Assembly (NCBI GenBank): GCA_035578175.1
Contig: JAQMRL010000001.1
Coordinates: 55,203,553 to 55,267,552, forward strand
Direction of reading: 5' to 3'
Length of the DNA stretch: 64,000 nucleotides
Source: Catonia carolina
Lineage: Eukaryota > Arthropoda > Insecta > Hemiptera > Achilidae
Shown here: positions 11,711 to 23,805 of the stretch, piece after piece
Position numbering within the stretch: position 1 is the first letter of the stretch
How the letters are laid out: each line of letters starts with the position of its first letter
Translations under genes and position numbers: made by a program
The notes under the pieces: generated by a model
The model's input: the letters and a program-made list of their open reading frames with translations, nothing else
What the model was told of the DNA's origin: nothing
The model's database searches: none

Positions 11711-14058
11711 AAAGAAGAGAATCCTGTCTAAAATTAAAATAAAATTAATCCCTAAGAGAACACGGGACAGAGGAGCAAGGGACTGCGCCCACAAAACCCA
11801 AGTAGACAGAGACATCTTAAAAACAGAAGAGAAAAGAACGGAATTTAAAACCGAAGTCAGAACCCACCAAAGTATGGGCCTGGAAGAGATTAGAAGTAAC
11901 ATGATAGAGGTTGCCGAAAGAATCGCTCCTAAAAGGTTCGCAAAAAAACACTGGTGGAATGACACATGTGCAAAGGCGCAAGACGAACAGAATAGAACTT
12001 TCCACATCTGGTCATCCACAAAGAGAAACACGGATTACGAAATATACAAACAACAGAGGAATAGATCAGCTAAAATAATCCGGAATGAGAAAAGGAAACA
12101 ATTTAAAAGCCTCCTTAACTCTATAGAACAAGACTTTACGAAAAATAATACCGCAGATTACTACAGGAATGTTAAATTATTGAAGAACGGCTACCAACCT
12201 CCTAGTCTGTGTCTCAGACGACCTGACGGCTCCCTTGCTATTAATAAGTCAGAGAACTGCGAGATAGTGGCGGAGTACTTTGAAAAACTACTAAATTGCC
12301 CCAAACCCGACATCCTCATTACCACAACAGAAAATACCCATGTCAATTCAGACAGCCCCCCTCCATCCAAGACAGAAATTAGAGACGCAATCAAAGAACT
12401 TAAAAATAACAAGGCTAAAGATCAGAACGGCCTCTTTGCGGAACTCTGGAAATTAGCCCCGGAACAGACGGTGGACAAACTGCATTTGATTTTCTGCGAC
12501 ATATGGAACACGGAAAATTTCCCTGAAAAAAGTTGGACAGAAGCCATAATACACCCTATTCACAAGAAAGGGGACAAATTGGACATAAATAATTATAGAG
12601 GAATCTCCATTTTGGACATTACCTACAAAATCTTCTCTAAAATTCTTCTTAAGAGATTGGAACCCCAAGTGGATCACGTAATCGGCGATTATCAGGCAGG
12701 CTTCAGAAAGGGAAGGTGCGGATCTGAGAAGATCCTAAGTCTTAAACTAATATGCAGAAGAGCAGCAGCCAGACAGAAAAAGTACTACATTAGTTTCGTC
12801 GATTTTGCCAAGGCTTACGACTCCATAGACAGAGACGTCTTAATGAAAATACTCCAAGAATTCGGAGTGGATAATAAAATTAGAAACTTACTAAAACTAA
12901 CACTAACTGGAACCTTTTCTAGAGCAAGGTTTATGGGAGTACTCTCAGAACCTTTTGAAGTCAAGACGGGAGTTAGGCAAGGAGATGGATTGTCTCCCAT
13001 ACTCTTTAACTGTGTCCTGCACAAAGTAATAACTGAGTGGAGGAAAAAATGCCAAGAATACAACACGAGGAATAAGATAAAGGGAACCGTCTATGGAGGG
13101 AAATGTTTGGCCACTAGATTCGCGATCGATGTACTGGTTTTTGCAGATGACTTGGCTTTGGTTGCAGAAACCAGAGATCAAGCGATTTTTCAGATAGACA
13201 CGCTTAAAAGGGTAGCGGGGGGAACGGGTCTGAATATCTCTTTTGAAAAGTCCGTTTTCATGTCTAATGATAAAGACAGCCCAAGGTCACTTAAAACTGA
13301 TTTTGGCAGATTGAGCAGAGTTGACCATTTTAATTATCTGGGTGAAATCATCCAACAAAATGGATCGGATGCCCTGGCATTACGGAGAAGAATTGGAAAA
13401 TTAGAGATGGCGTATGTACAGATGAAAGGATTTTACAACAAAAAGTGTATCTCCCGCAACACCAAGTTAAGACACTTAAACACGGTGGTCCTCCCACAGG
13501 TTTTGTACGCGGCTGAGACTCTGACATGTTACAGAAAGGGAGAACTTGCAAAGCTGGACAAGGTACACAGAAGATTTGGCCAGACAATATTGGGAACAGT
13601 CTATGACCCGGACACTAACATACATAAAAAACGATCAAACGAAGTAATAATGAATTTTCTGGGGGAATCCTTGGCAACAAAGTGTCGGAAAAGACGACTG
13701 CAATATTACGGACATCTAATGAGGTTTAGGGATATGGAAAATGAGACCTACAAGTTGATCAGAAGCCAGGAAGGACTTAAAACCAGAGACAGATGGTTGA
13801 AGGAAGTGGAGGAAGACCTCATAACGTTGGACATCTCGGGCAACGACATTATGAACAGAGACATTTTTAGGCACAAGATTAAGACTTTCGGGAATTTCCA
13901 TTCTGCTGAGTCCAAGACTAGAATCTGGACAGAGGAGGAGAGACAGGTGGTGAGTAGGAGGATGAGGGAGTATCACGCAAGGAGGCGACAGCTCCCAAAA
14001 CAGCTTAAGGGAAAATGAATTTAATTACATAACTAGTGCGCTCTTAAAAGGGCTATAC

Positions 14059-14091
<33 letters not shown>

Positions 14092-14100
14092 AAGAGCATC
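11711..14100 (+). mobile_element. 5'-truncated LINE (RTE-like) with TSD and poly-A
   Basis: Flanking direct repeats AAAGAAGAG(A/C)ATC at 11711-11723 and 14088-14100 differ at one base and mark a target-primed insertion. The inserted body is 11724-14061, followed by about 29 A at the 3' end. The body starts inside the coding region, so the endonuclease and any ORF1 are missing. The clade is judged RTE-like from the RT and C-terminal motifs. A homopolymeric A tail is unusual for RTE, so another clade remains possible. Confidence 0.9.
11874..14018 (+). CDS. LINE reverse transcriptase ORF, 5'-truncated but uninterrupted
   Basis: 714 codons from the first ATG. The same frame is open upstream to the insertion boundary at 11724 (a further 50 codons), so the ATG is probably internal. 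The product is a non-LTR reverse transcriptase that copies its own RNA at a nicked target. RT landmarks are NNYRGISILDITYKIFSK (near residue 240), GDYQAGFRKGR, FVDFAKAYDSIDR (near 307, catalytic Asp), TGVRQGDGLSPILFN (near 365) and FADDLALVAE (near 422, catalytic DD). The C-terminal part has YYGHLMRFRDMENETY and RWLKEVEEDL, as in RTE-type and related insect LINEs. No frameshift or stop was seen. Without the endonuclease the copy is dead on arrival, and it looks young. Confidence 0.9.
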   Translation: MGLEEIRSNMIEVAERIAPKRFAKKHWWNDTCAKAQDEQNRTFHIWSSTKRNTDYEIYKQQRNRSAKIIRNEKRKQFKSLLNSIEQDFTKNNTADYYRNVKLLKNGYQPPSLCLRRPDGSLAINKSENCEIVAEYFEKLLNCPKPDILITTTENTHVNSDSPPPSKTEIRDAIKELKNNKAKDQNGLFAELWKLAPEQTVDKLHLIFCDIWNTENFPEKSWTEAIIHPIHKKGDKLDINNYRGISILDITYKIFSKILLKRLEPQVDHVIGDYQAGFRKGRCGSEKILSLKLICRRAAARQKKYYISFVDFAKAYDSIDRDVLMKILQEFGVDNKIRNLLKLTLTGTFSRARFMGVLSEPFEVKTGVRQGDGLSPILFNCVLHKVITEWRKKCQEYNTRNKIKGTVYGGKCLATRFAIDVLVFADDLALVAETRDQAIFQIDTLKRVAGGTGLNISFEKSVFMSNDKDSPRSLKTDFGRLSRVDHFNYLGEIIQQNGSDALALRRRIGKLEMAYVQMKGFYNKKCISRNTKLRHLNTVVLPQVLYAAETLTCYRKGELAKLDKVHRRFGQTILGTVYDPDTNIHKKRSNEVIMNFLGESLATKCRKRRLQYYGHLMRFRDMENETYKLIRSQEGLKTRDRWLKEVEEDLITLDISGNDIMNRDIFRHKIKTFGNFHSAESKTRIWTEEERQVVSRRMREYHARRRQLPKQLKGK

Positions 14101-15190
14101 TTTTATTATATGATTCATTTTTACGGGTGATAATTACTTTTTTCTTTTTAAGTAGTCGTGTCTTCTCTTTCTCATACGGTTTCCTCTACCCCCTTCCATA
14201 CACCATCAGCAGTACTGGAAAAATAAGAGAGTCTCGTAGCAGCACAAGCACCTTTTTCATTACCGTTTTTCCTTCTTAAGGAAAAACTAATATTTTCTAC
14301 TATATTTGTCTTCGCCTGAATTTATCTTCTTCTGTCATTATATTTTTATCATACATTTTTTATTATTTCTCTGACGCGCTTCAAATTTATTAAGAGTCTA
14401 AAAGAATAAACAATAATCAAAATTTTACCATTGTTTATTACATTGTTAACAGACACATACAAAGGATGCCATAGTAATTTTTCTTGTTTCTGAAAGAAAG
14501 GTTTAGATTTTTAAGTAATTAGTAATTTATTTTATTAGAAGAAATAGTTAGGTATATATACTTCGGATTTCTCTATAATTTTTAAATACATTATCATAAG
14601 AACCATTTAAAATTTCAATTCAAGATAGGAAACGTCATATATATTAAATTAAACTAACCTTCAGCCTGCGTTTTGAATGTTCAGATAGAAGAAATTTCAC
14701 AATTATTTCAATTTTCATGTAAAAAGTGGTGCAGGAATGCTAAAAATACTGAAGCACTAAACTTCTTTTGTAATCGATTTAAGTGACATACTTATAAGTA
14801 TGTAACGTTTAAAGTGTTTAAACGCATTTTCCGACGAAACTGAATTCTTGTATTTTCATTACTGTAGGGCTTTGGCAACATCTAGAAAAGAAATGAGATT
14901 GAAGAGTTGTAAAACGTTTTAAGAGATAGTCATGTTGTAACCAGATTATTTTTTATTTAGTAAATTTTTTGGATATGATTTAGGAAGTCACGTTTTGAAG
15001 TATTAATTATTTTTAATTCAAATTACAACTCAACATTCGTCACATATCAGTTAAATACTTTTTGTTGTGAAATGAACTTCACTCGTCAAAATGAATATAT
15101 TTAGTCTAGGTTTACATTTTTAAGTATCTAGTAGTAAGATATTTTCCATTCCGATGTACGTGGAACTGATTCGCCATTATAGTATCTTCA
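14101..15190. other. No gene seen
   Basis: AT-rich flank with no recognisable ORF or repeat. Confidence 0.5.
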
Positions 15191-15494
15191 TTTTTTTGTC
15201 TTTAATTTTATAAACCTAGAACACTATACTATACATTAAAGCACAACCACTAGATTTGATGAGAGTAATTATTAGGCGTGGAAAGAGGGGTCGCAGCCAT
15301 CAGTGTATCCTCCAGGATAACGTAATCATGCTATGATGGAGATGATCTTGATGCAAGTGAAAATGAAAGCCCAACGGTGAAGAAATTAAGAAGATATGAT
15401 GTTGATGAATATAATAACAGAAGAACGGTCACAGAATGTTATCGAAGAAGATCCCTGAATGGCCATTAAAATTTTGAATGGCCATTTGTCGAGC
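15191..15494 (+). repeat. Dispersed repeat R2, copy 1
   Basis: About 300 bp closely matching 26181-26509, from TTTTTTTGTCTTTAATTTTA through CTAGAACACTATACTATAC to GAATGGCCATTTGTCGAGC. This copy lacks about 35 bp present in the other just before the end. One frame reads as acidic, coding-like sequence (YDGDDLDASENESPTVKKLR), so R2 may be a remnant of an element's protein gene. I do not recognise the family. Confidence 0.75.
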
Positions 15495-16360
15495 GAGGTC
15501 GTTTGAATGATTTTGAAATTTATTAAAGAAACTTTGATAAAGTTGTCGTGCAACGTCTTTTACGTAGGGAATACAAAGGCCAGAATGAAGGTCTTCATTT
15601 GTAACCAGAATTTCATTAATTGTGGTAATTTACATTTTTTGTTCTCTTCAGGAAGGGAATAAAAAGGACTTGTCTGACTAACCTGAAATAGTTTCCTTAG
15701 ATGTGAAAATGAAATGTTTTACTCGAATTTTTGAATAACAAGAAACTTTCTCAGGATATATTCTTTGAGAGTTAGATCTTAAACTCATGAGTTTCAGTCA
15801 TCTGACACTTCAGTAAGAAATGTTATGTCTGATTTAAAAAGATTAAAGTAAATTGTTTGTATTTCATCACCTAAGACAATTTTTCACTCAGTAAGTTAAC
15901 AAAAATATAGTTCCTAATAACGAAATTTTATTTAGTAGCTGTTCAAAAAAAATCACAATTACATATGTTGCCAACAGTCTACTTGAATTTAATATAGATC
16001 TAAATAGATCTTTTAATACAAATTTTATAGAATTATGAACATTAATACTCTCTTAATTTTGACCAATGAACGATCATAAAAATGAAATAATGGCCGAGTG
16101 TAATGTTACAAAGTGTGTGTGTCTTCTTGTATCAGAGCATGTTTTGAATTTCTCTTTATAAATCTAAGAGTAAATATTAGCGCGGAAACAGTTATCTTAT
16201 TATCTTTACTTAATACGAAGTAAACAGCTGGAAATTTTCTGGATAAGGATAGACAAAGGATAAGTGAAACTGTGAAGTGTGTGAGATCATTGAATTGGAA
16301 ACTCATGGGTCATCGGACAAAGGAGTTACGTCATTGAAGTTGTAAATATATCCTGTCTTT
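15495..16360. other. No gene seen
   Basis: AT-rich. A 66-codon frame at 16106-16306 (minus) has no recognisable feature. Confidence 0.5.
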
Positions 16361-16417
16361 ATACTGCTTTTAACTTAGGAATGACCAGCGACTGGTGCAT
16401 AATAATTCACCGTTCCG
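16361..16417. repeat. 57-bp direct repeat, copy 1
   Basis: CTTTTAACTTAGGAATGACC and then GCGACTGGTGCATAATAATT recur at 17247-17303 with very few changes. The second copy borders a LINE fragment, so this may be a piece of that element. Confidence 0.7.
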
Positions 16418-17246
16418 TATCGTGAACTCGTGTTTATTGGGATCAATTTTAATGCTTTTAAGGCTTTAATACACACTTTGATCCTGGAATTGTGAGGTAT
16501 TTTATTTATACTATTTAATGCTGAATCAAAAAAATAATGTATCATTACCCCGCTTGCATTATAAACAATAACAGGTGACAGTCAATGTATTTACTTATTT
16601 CTAAAGGAAATTTATTTATTTCAGTAATGAGTACTTACATTGACTGTTACTAGATGAAAGAAATATAATTTGTTTAAATCAGATTAGGCCTCATATTTTG
16701 TTTTGGGGAAAAAATTTCTATGTCATCATCTAAGGACTTTCTTAAACCATAACCGGATGGAATTTATTAATATTTTGAATAAGAATATTACAACAAATAT
16801 AATATTTCCATTTTTCGTTAATACAAATACAACTGTACGAAAAATTCCCAGAACCTAACCGGTGATCTAACCTAATTAATTCAATCAACAAATTTCTGGT
16901 TCTTATCTTTAATCTTACACACTTGCACAACCTCTAAATTTCATCAAATTTTATTCGGAGTGGTTAACGTCAAAACTTCTATTGAAGTATTTCTTAGATA
17001 TTCATAAGTTTTACTTTATGTGCTCGAATTATAAATTTAGTTTTAATGAGATCAGAATAGTTGCAGAATGAAAAACGTTAGTGTAATTGAAGTTTTTACG
17101 TAAGAGAACTGTATTCCACGATGTTTGTAGCACATAAATTTTTAAAACTGTCTGTGAAACTAATCATACATTCAAATATACAAATTTTCAGCTACATTCT
17201 TTACAATTGGCATCTTCAGATCATTATGAAATGTTGCGTCGGACCG

Positions 17247-17303
17247 CTTTTAACTTAGGAATGACTAGCGACTGGTGCATAATAATTCAACGTTCCCGTA
17301 ATG
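17247..17303. repeat. 57-bp direct repeat, copy 2
   Basis: Matches 16361-16417 in the same orientation. It lies just downstream (in minus-strand sense) of the LINE-like fragment at 17380-17475. Confidence 0.7.
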
Positions 17304-17379
17304 TTTATTCTTTTGTGATATAAAATGGAGCTCCAGTTGCGAACCTCAAAATTTTGATTATAAGGTCTAGAATTTATAA

Positions 17380-17475
17380 TTATTTTTGCTTTCGATTCAG
17401 AATTTTGGAGTCTGTATGCCCAAATTGGTTGTAGTATTGATTTGTACAGCAATAGTTTTTGTTGTAATGGAAATA
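17380..17475 (-). pseudogene. Jockey-like LINE RT fragment
   Basis: The minus strand reads LQQKLLLYKSILQPIWAYRL, which matches the region after the RT core of Jockey-type LINEs (K.KLLLYKSILQPIWTYG in typical members; compare KFKLLTYKAYLRPIWNY in the LINE at 38.9-40.2 kb). Homology fades on both sides. It is a short, old fragment. Confidence 0.65.
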
Positions 17476-17489
17476 TGATCGAGAACATA

Positions 17490-20400
17490 CAAGGTAGTAG
17501 AGTTTTGTGAGTCGGTCGTTAAATTAAAATAGTTTGTTACTTTTGTAAGTGCTCCATATAAGGTTTTATTCAACTATATAATTCAAGGTATAGCGCACAG
17601 GTTTCTTGGGGAATCATCGATCATACAGTGTTTTGGAGAACATTAGTAATTACATATTTTTAATTATTTGTATCACTGCTCTCTTTATTATTTTTACTGT
17701 GACTTTGACGTATGCCTTGAGTTATTTATATACTATAACCTCACTCATACACTTTAATCGTCATGATGCTCTTTGTATAAGTTAACAGCTGTTTTGAACA
17801 TTCTAGACGGCTGATTTAGCAACCTACAAAAATAAGTGTGAACTAGTCAATCCATGACGAATCTTGTTTAAGAAATGTGAAGTTTAAGAATGTGAAGTTC
17901 TTCTCATTCAGAGTTTCGAAATCATATCATTTTATTACAACGAATCGTTCATTCATGACGTTAACTTATCTTATTTATGTTAAAATTATTCTTAAGTTTA
18001 TTTGTAAGTTGTACTTACTTTAACTTTTTTGCTATTACTATATTAACGTTACACCTCGACATAATGAAAATCTGTAGTTATATTGTAAATAATATGTAGT
18101 ATGTTTTGTATACTTCCCTGCGGTTAGAGCAGAATTATAATTAAGTTTATTCTTTTGAAACTGATTTACAATTCAGTTACAAACAACCATTGCCGTTTTA
18201 AAACTATTACAATGATTTGAAACGGGGGAAAAACTTTGTATACCACTATAATGCCATTAAAGCGCTAATTTACTTATCAGTAATCACTTAAAATTATTCA
18301 AATTTACATAAACAGAAAAACGCCTGTTTCCAGAAAGTGATTTGAATTACATTATGTTGCATCAAGACAAAAAACATCGTCAGTGCACTTAGTGCTTTAG
18401 TACTGAGTAGTTTATCTACTGTAACTACGTATTATGACAGGAGACACAAAAAATACTGCTATAACAACAAAAGTATTTATGTACTTCATCTTCTAAATTC
18501 TTCTGTATTTCATTCTCACCTAATATTCTGTGGGTTCAAATTAGATCATCAAAATCATGATGATAATTTAAGATATTAGTTTATTATGTTGATTAAAATT
18601 CATATAATTTAAAATTAAAATTCAATTATAAAATTTCCAATTTAAAAAACTTAAAGCATCTTATCCGTTTCAATTAATCCGGTAAACGCACAATTAAACG
18701 TATATTAATTTCCCTCAACTCAATGCTAATAAAATGGTATGCTTGTGCTTCAACGTAATGCATTTCAAAAATTTCTGTATAATTCTTTTTGTAATCTGTT
18801 TTTAACGGGTTACATTCAAGTAAAGATTGGTTGTAGAGAGCTCTTTTGAGATCAAGGGCTTGAATAATGTATGGGCAGCGAGACCAGTTACTACATACTC
18901 TTTTGAGGCTTTACAGTAAATAGAAGTATTTCTTCCCAATAACATTTGAACATTCCTCTTCTGTAAATTCATCTCTGATATTATTGCGATTCAGTTTGAA
19001 CTCCGAATCGTATACGTAATAGCAGAGGAATGGTATACGAATAGTTATAGCACAAGTGAAAGCTATGTAGTGGTTGGAAATTTATACAATGTAATACAAG
19101 TTTGTTAGACAGTTTGTTTCTTATCTATATTTTTACCCAATAAAATAGATAAAGCAGACACTCCAAAAGAAAATGGGTAGACGATTTCTTAACAGTGGTT
19201 AATTTATCGGTTTAGTAATTATCAGAATTATTATTAGTTATTCATATTAAAATATGTTTTCTCCAGGATTTTCATGATATTAAACGACCGAGGAAGTGTT
19301 AAATAAAATAAGCTATACTCTAGCTGCACTATTTAACCGTTCTTAGGTAATTAATTAATACAAAACTAATTGAATATGAAAAGACAAATAAATAGTAAGG
19401 TTGATCGTTCTAAACTAAAGGAAACAACGATACTTAAAAGGAAATTTGCTGTTCCTGGCAAATTAATTTTCACAATAATACGTGTACTAATTAATTCCTA
19501 ACAATAAATTTCACCATTACATTACTATAGATCTTATTTACTTTAGTATTAAAATAAATTAATTAACATCCAGTTATTATCTTTACACCATGCATGCTAG
19601 GCCTATTTGATTTTTTAAACAAATTTTAACTTCTCCTTTTGCGTCACAAAATTAACGTTGCTCAAATACTTACAAATCCCAATACAAAAACTACAAACAA
19701 CTGTACAAGACGATGCACGACAAATTTGAATTACATGACAACGCTCTTATGCAAACCATCTACGGTAGGGCGATACCGGGTACTCAGCACAGACGTTTAA
19801 AACGCCTCTGGCCAAAAGATCTTCTTGGCCGAAGCTAAGACCTTGCAAGCTCCAACAAGTAATTCAAGTTTTGGAACCTTTAGCGTCATATATAAGAATT
19901 ATTATAGTACCGTAAAAACTGATACCAAATTTTCAGTAAAAAAGTAAAAATAAATAATAACTTTTTTTAAATATTACATTTATAATAAATTTATAATTCC
20001 ACATAAAAATTTGTATGTATCACAGACAAATGTTTTTATGTAATAACTGTAATAAAATTCTTTTGCGTTCATTGAATTTATAATCAATATATAAATGGAT
20101 ATTTTATAACGGTCTAATTACTTTAAAAAAAAGTATATTAAATATAATTTTCACAACTCTGAATTCTTATTAGATTAATCCACAAATAGATGAAATTTTT
20201 ACTAAGAGCTTGTGCAATACACCTATATTACTCGATGTTTAATAGCGTTTCCTTCCCGCTTTAAGCATCACTAAATTGTATAACAATACTCTTGTAAAAA
20301 CACATACGTAATTTTTAATTTTATTATAAATTTTTTTCTTAAAAATTAAAATAATTCTATTTTGATATTTTAAACCATTTTTTTAACTAATGAATAAATA

Positions 20401-20960
20401 ATTAATATTTTTAAATAATAATCTAACCATTCTTCAAAAACCATATCCACAAAATAAAAATATATAATATAATTGTTTACAAAATAATAAATTTATTAAA
20501 TATCCATGAGATACTCTACAATCTACACAATGATACTTATAATTTTATTTCGCCATAAAACAAGGTTAAAGGGTAAATAAGCAATTTTCGTCAGCTTCAC
20601 GATCCTTCGAAACAAACTGAACTTTGCTACGTCGCTACCAGTAGCGCCATTAAAACTTTTTTTCTAATATTTGAGATTATTTACAATCAGTTTATTAAAT
20701 CTCTAATAAAATTATTCTTGTTTTAATCCATTCGGTAAAACTCTGTAGTTTTTAAGAACAAACTAAATTTCCATTTAGAATACACTGGAGATTATTTTGT
20801 GTTTTAAATTTATGATAATAAACGCAAAAGTAATCTATGTCCTTAAACCCATATGTTCTAACATCACTCCTAGAACGCACTGGTAAATTGGACGATGATG
20901 ACCTGAAGGCTGGTCTGTCTGCTCAGCGTAGTATTTTCCAGATTTACAATAAAACCAATA
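17490..20960. other. AT-rich DNA, no gene seen
   Basis: No ORF over 60 codons and no match to other repeats in the window. Base composition is low-complexity A/T in many stretches (for example 19950-20130 and 20330-20480). Confidence 0.55.
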
Positions 20961-20964
20961 GTGA

Positions 20965-21195
20965 AGGATGGTGAAGTTCTTCAAGGTAATGGCAGTCTCA
21001 GTCCTTCTTTATTGAAGTGAGTCATGGGTTACAACGAAACACCAAGAAAGTAGGATCCATGCAGCTGAAATGAGGTTTATAAGAAGGGTGAACGGCTGCT
21101 CGTGGCTGTATACAGTATAGTATAATGAGGAAATTCGGTTTGAGTTGAGCGTGTTTAGTTTGAATGAAAAAGTGGAGGAGAGTTATGCAACATTT
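20965..21195 (+). pseudogene. LINE RT C-terminal fragment
   Basis: The plus strand reads MVKFFKVMAVSVLLY, then GSESWVTTKKHQE, then RIHAAEMRFIRRVNGCSWL, and further on EIRFELSVFSLNEKVEE. This is the familiar post-RT region of many insect LINEs (KFYKVMAVPTLLYGSE.W ... AEMRFLR). Stops and small shifts interrupt it. It is the same type of remnant as 37860-38165. Confidence 0.75.
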
Positions 21196-21336
21196 ATGTT
21201 CCGTCGTCTTTCGACGAGTCGAAACATTAATAATATGCTTCACTGTTTTGCCCGTAATGTGTGTGCGTTGCAATCTGTTCAGTTTAAGAACAATTAGGAA
21301 CCCCACGATCCAGTGAAATGAAGATGATGTATATGA

Positions 21337-21540
21337 CGTGTAAATGAGGTGTAGCCTTATGGAGACTCAGGCCGACCATTCTTGAAATAATATGGTTAAT
21401 TGAACCCCAACCATCAAAGTACACTGGCAACCACTTCCTAGTAAAATACGTATAAAAGTAACCTTCATTACTGGAATTTGAACCACGGAACCTTCGTCTT
21501 CAAAAATCAGCTGTTCAAAACTAGGCCAACCCGGTGGACA
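21337..21540 (-). mobile_element. tRNA-derived SINE (family B), minus strand
   Basis: The minus strand begins TTGTCCACCGGGTTGGCCTA (box A region), then GACGAAGGTTCCGTGGTTCA followed by AATTCCAGT (box B), then a unique body to about 21337. The head matches the plus-strand copy at 22112-22268. Both start at the same CACCGGGTTGG. Confidence 0.8.
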
Positions 21541-22111
21541 ATTTCCTTTTTAATAAATTTTAAATCATTATAATAAAAAGATTATCGAAGTCCAATAGTA
21601 CTACACAACAGATTATACGATTATTTATTGATACAGTCTACCCAATAGTAAACAGTGTCATTTCCAAATATTAAAATACGTATTCTACTACTAAGCATCT
21701 TTATGAATATTTTTTCTGTCACGTATTTATAAAAGATCGTAGTATTATATAATAATTAAAATTCAATTCACTCTTGGTTCGATTAAAAAACTTGTAATAT
21801 TTAAGTAGTCAATTAAAATGCACTTACGTTTTATTGAACCCGGCTATGATTAACCTTTCGTACTCAGGAAAATCCGTGTCTGTATCTGACATTTTACAGT
21901 TTAAACTACATCTTCCTTTGCCAACAGTGCTTAAGATATGACAGACTCCTTGAAACTTACCTACCTTATTTTATCTAATTACAAAAGCACTGAAACCAGG
22001 ATTGCATAAAGGAAATATCTGAAATGGGATTTACTCTAAAATAGAACTAATGGTACGGCTTACTTATGCTGGTTGGATATAACGTTTCTTAGTATTATTA
22101 ATTTTGTCCTA

Positions 22112-22268
22112 GATGCACCGGGTTGGTCTAGAGGTAAAGTCGTCGCGTGAGTCAGCTTTTTAACAGCTGATTTTTTGGGACGAAGGTTCCGTGGTTAAAA
22201 TCCTAGTAAACGTAGTTACTACTTTTATATAGATGTTTCTGACATGGGGTTGCTTATTATTTTGAATT
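22112..22268 (+). mobile_element. tRNA-derived SINE (family B), plus strand
   Basis: Box A region CACCGGGTTGGTCTAGAGGT and box B region TTCCGTGGTTAAAATCCTAG. It shares GACGAAGGTTCCGTGGTT and the preceding CAGCTGATTTTT with the minus-strand copy at 21337-21540. Confidence 0.78.
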
Positions 22269-23049
22269 GAACAGACTGCAGCGTATAAACATTAGGGACA
22301 AAAAATAAATTCTTCTAAAAGAAACAGAAATATTTTAACATAAAGTAATTTTAATTTCTTTTTCCCATGATCCCTTCATGTCTCAGATTTGTTAATCACA
22401 ACGTTAGCGTCATGAGTAATCAACCTACATTTATCACAAGCGAATATGAGTTTCACTTACATCAATCTAAAAAAAAGACTACCTGAGAAAAACATTACCT
22501 ATCACTACTGGTTAAGTCTTCCATAATATTATTAAAATGTTACTTACTTTTTGCACCAGAGAAATAACGGAAGCGGAAATAAAATTTAAGAAAATGGAAG
22601 AAAAAATTTGAACATATTTTATTAAGAATTTTAATGTATTTTTTCATTTCTCAGAACGCACCATCGTAAAAATGTATTTTTAATAAACACGATATGTTCG
22701 TTAAATGTTTAATATAAGTGTAATTTTGCTGACATTTCCTTATATAAACAAAAAAAGTACCATACCTATTTTAATAATAACCAAAAATCGTACTATTTAT
22801 TTGAAAATTTCTCAATGGTCTGAGTTTATGCGTCTAATAGTATATGCAATAGTCTAGTTTATGTAAGAGTTTAAGTTTATGTAAGAGAAATACTTTCGGT
22901 AAAATTTACTGAAAATTCTGATGAATAGTGAAAAACATAACCTGTGTTAATTAATATTATCAGTGAACAATTTAAAACAAAACAAACTAACTTTAATGAT
23001 AAGTGAGTCACGTTAAAAGAATATCAACCTGTTTTGAACTTAAAAATAC
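22269..23049. other. No gene seen
   Basis: AT-rich, with no ORF or repeat recognised. Confidence 0.5.
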
Positions 23050-23345
23050 GGAAAATCACTAATTGACGCTAAACTAAGCTCATAAAAAAATGTTTGTGAT
23101 AAAAGTTGTTAGTTTTTAAATTTTCTATAACTTTAGTCATATAATTTTGTCGTAAACCGAACACTAAGGCCGCAATCATAAGAATCCCAATTTTTTAAAA
23201 ATTTAAATGAGCAATCCCTACCTAAAACCAATAACTGACGCTAAACAGCTCTCCAGAAAAATACATGTTCAAAATAAAAGTTTTAGGTTTTCAAATTTTT
23301 AACTACGTTAATTACATATTTTACGTTTTTGCTAAACTAAAATTC
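23050..23345. repeat. Diverged tandem duplication, about 170 bp
   Basis: Two blocks beginning TTGACGCTAAAC and CTGACGCTAAAC (near 23062 and 23231) share the order CTC..AAAAA, then ATAAAAGTT, TTTTAAATTTT-like, and ATAATTTTG/ATATTTTAC. The copies are degenerate. The function is unknown. Confidence 0.4.
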
Positions 23346-23607
23346 ATATTCATATTAAGGCATTATCGTAGTAAAAAGAAAAACATTTTTTACTACTAGC
23401 GCTCCTCACGAGTTGCAGAAGACATGCTGTTTTACCCCATTTTGTAAAACACAAAAGATGTAGTAAATAAAGCGAATTTTTAAAAATAATCTTTGAAGCC
23501 GTTTTTGAGAAAATCGCAAACTGTGATAAATTATTTAAATAAACTATGACTTTTGGTTGACTGATTTTTATGAAAATATTCGTATCGAGTTCTCCTTATG
23601 ATACCTA

Positions 23608-23650
23608 AAGTTCTAAGTTAATACTACGACGTAGTTTTAACTTAGAACTT
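23608..23650. repeat. Strong hairpin (43 bp)
   Basis: AAGTTCTAAGTTAA at 23608-23621 is the exact inverse of TTAACTTAGAACTT at 23637-23650. The inner ACTAC/GTAGT continues the stem with one mismatch, leaving a 3-base loop. Confidence 0.85.
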
Positions 23651-23782
23651 ATACGTCGTATAATATATAATAATATATATAATATTAATACTTATACGTC
23701 GTAAAACAATAACGGAATATTATACATCATATAATATTCCCTTTTTAATAAATTGCACTCTCACGAATGATATCGACTCTCG

Positions 23783-23805
23783 GGCCCAAAATATGCTTTT
23801 GGGCC
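23783..23805. repeat. Hairpin GGCCCAAAA/TTTTGGGCC
   Basis: A perfect 9-bp stem (23783-23791 and 23797-23805) with a 5-base loop in an AT-rich setting. No T-run follows and no gene ends here, so a terminator role is not supported. Confidence 0.8.
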
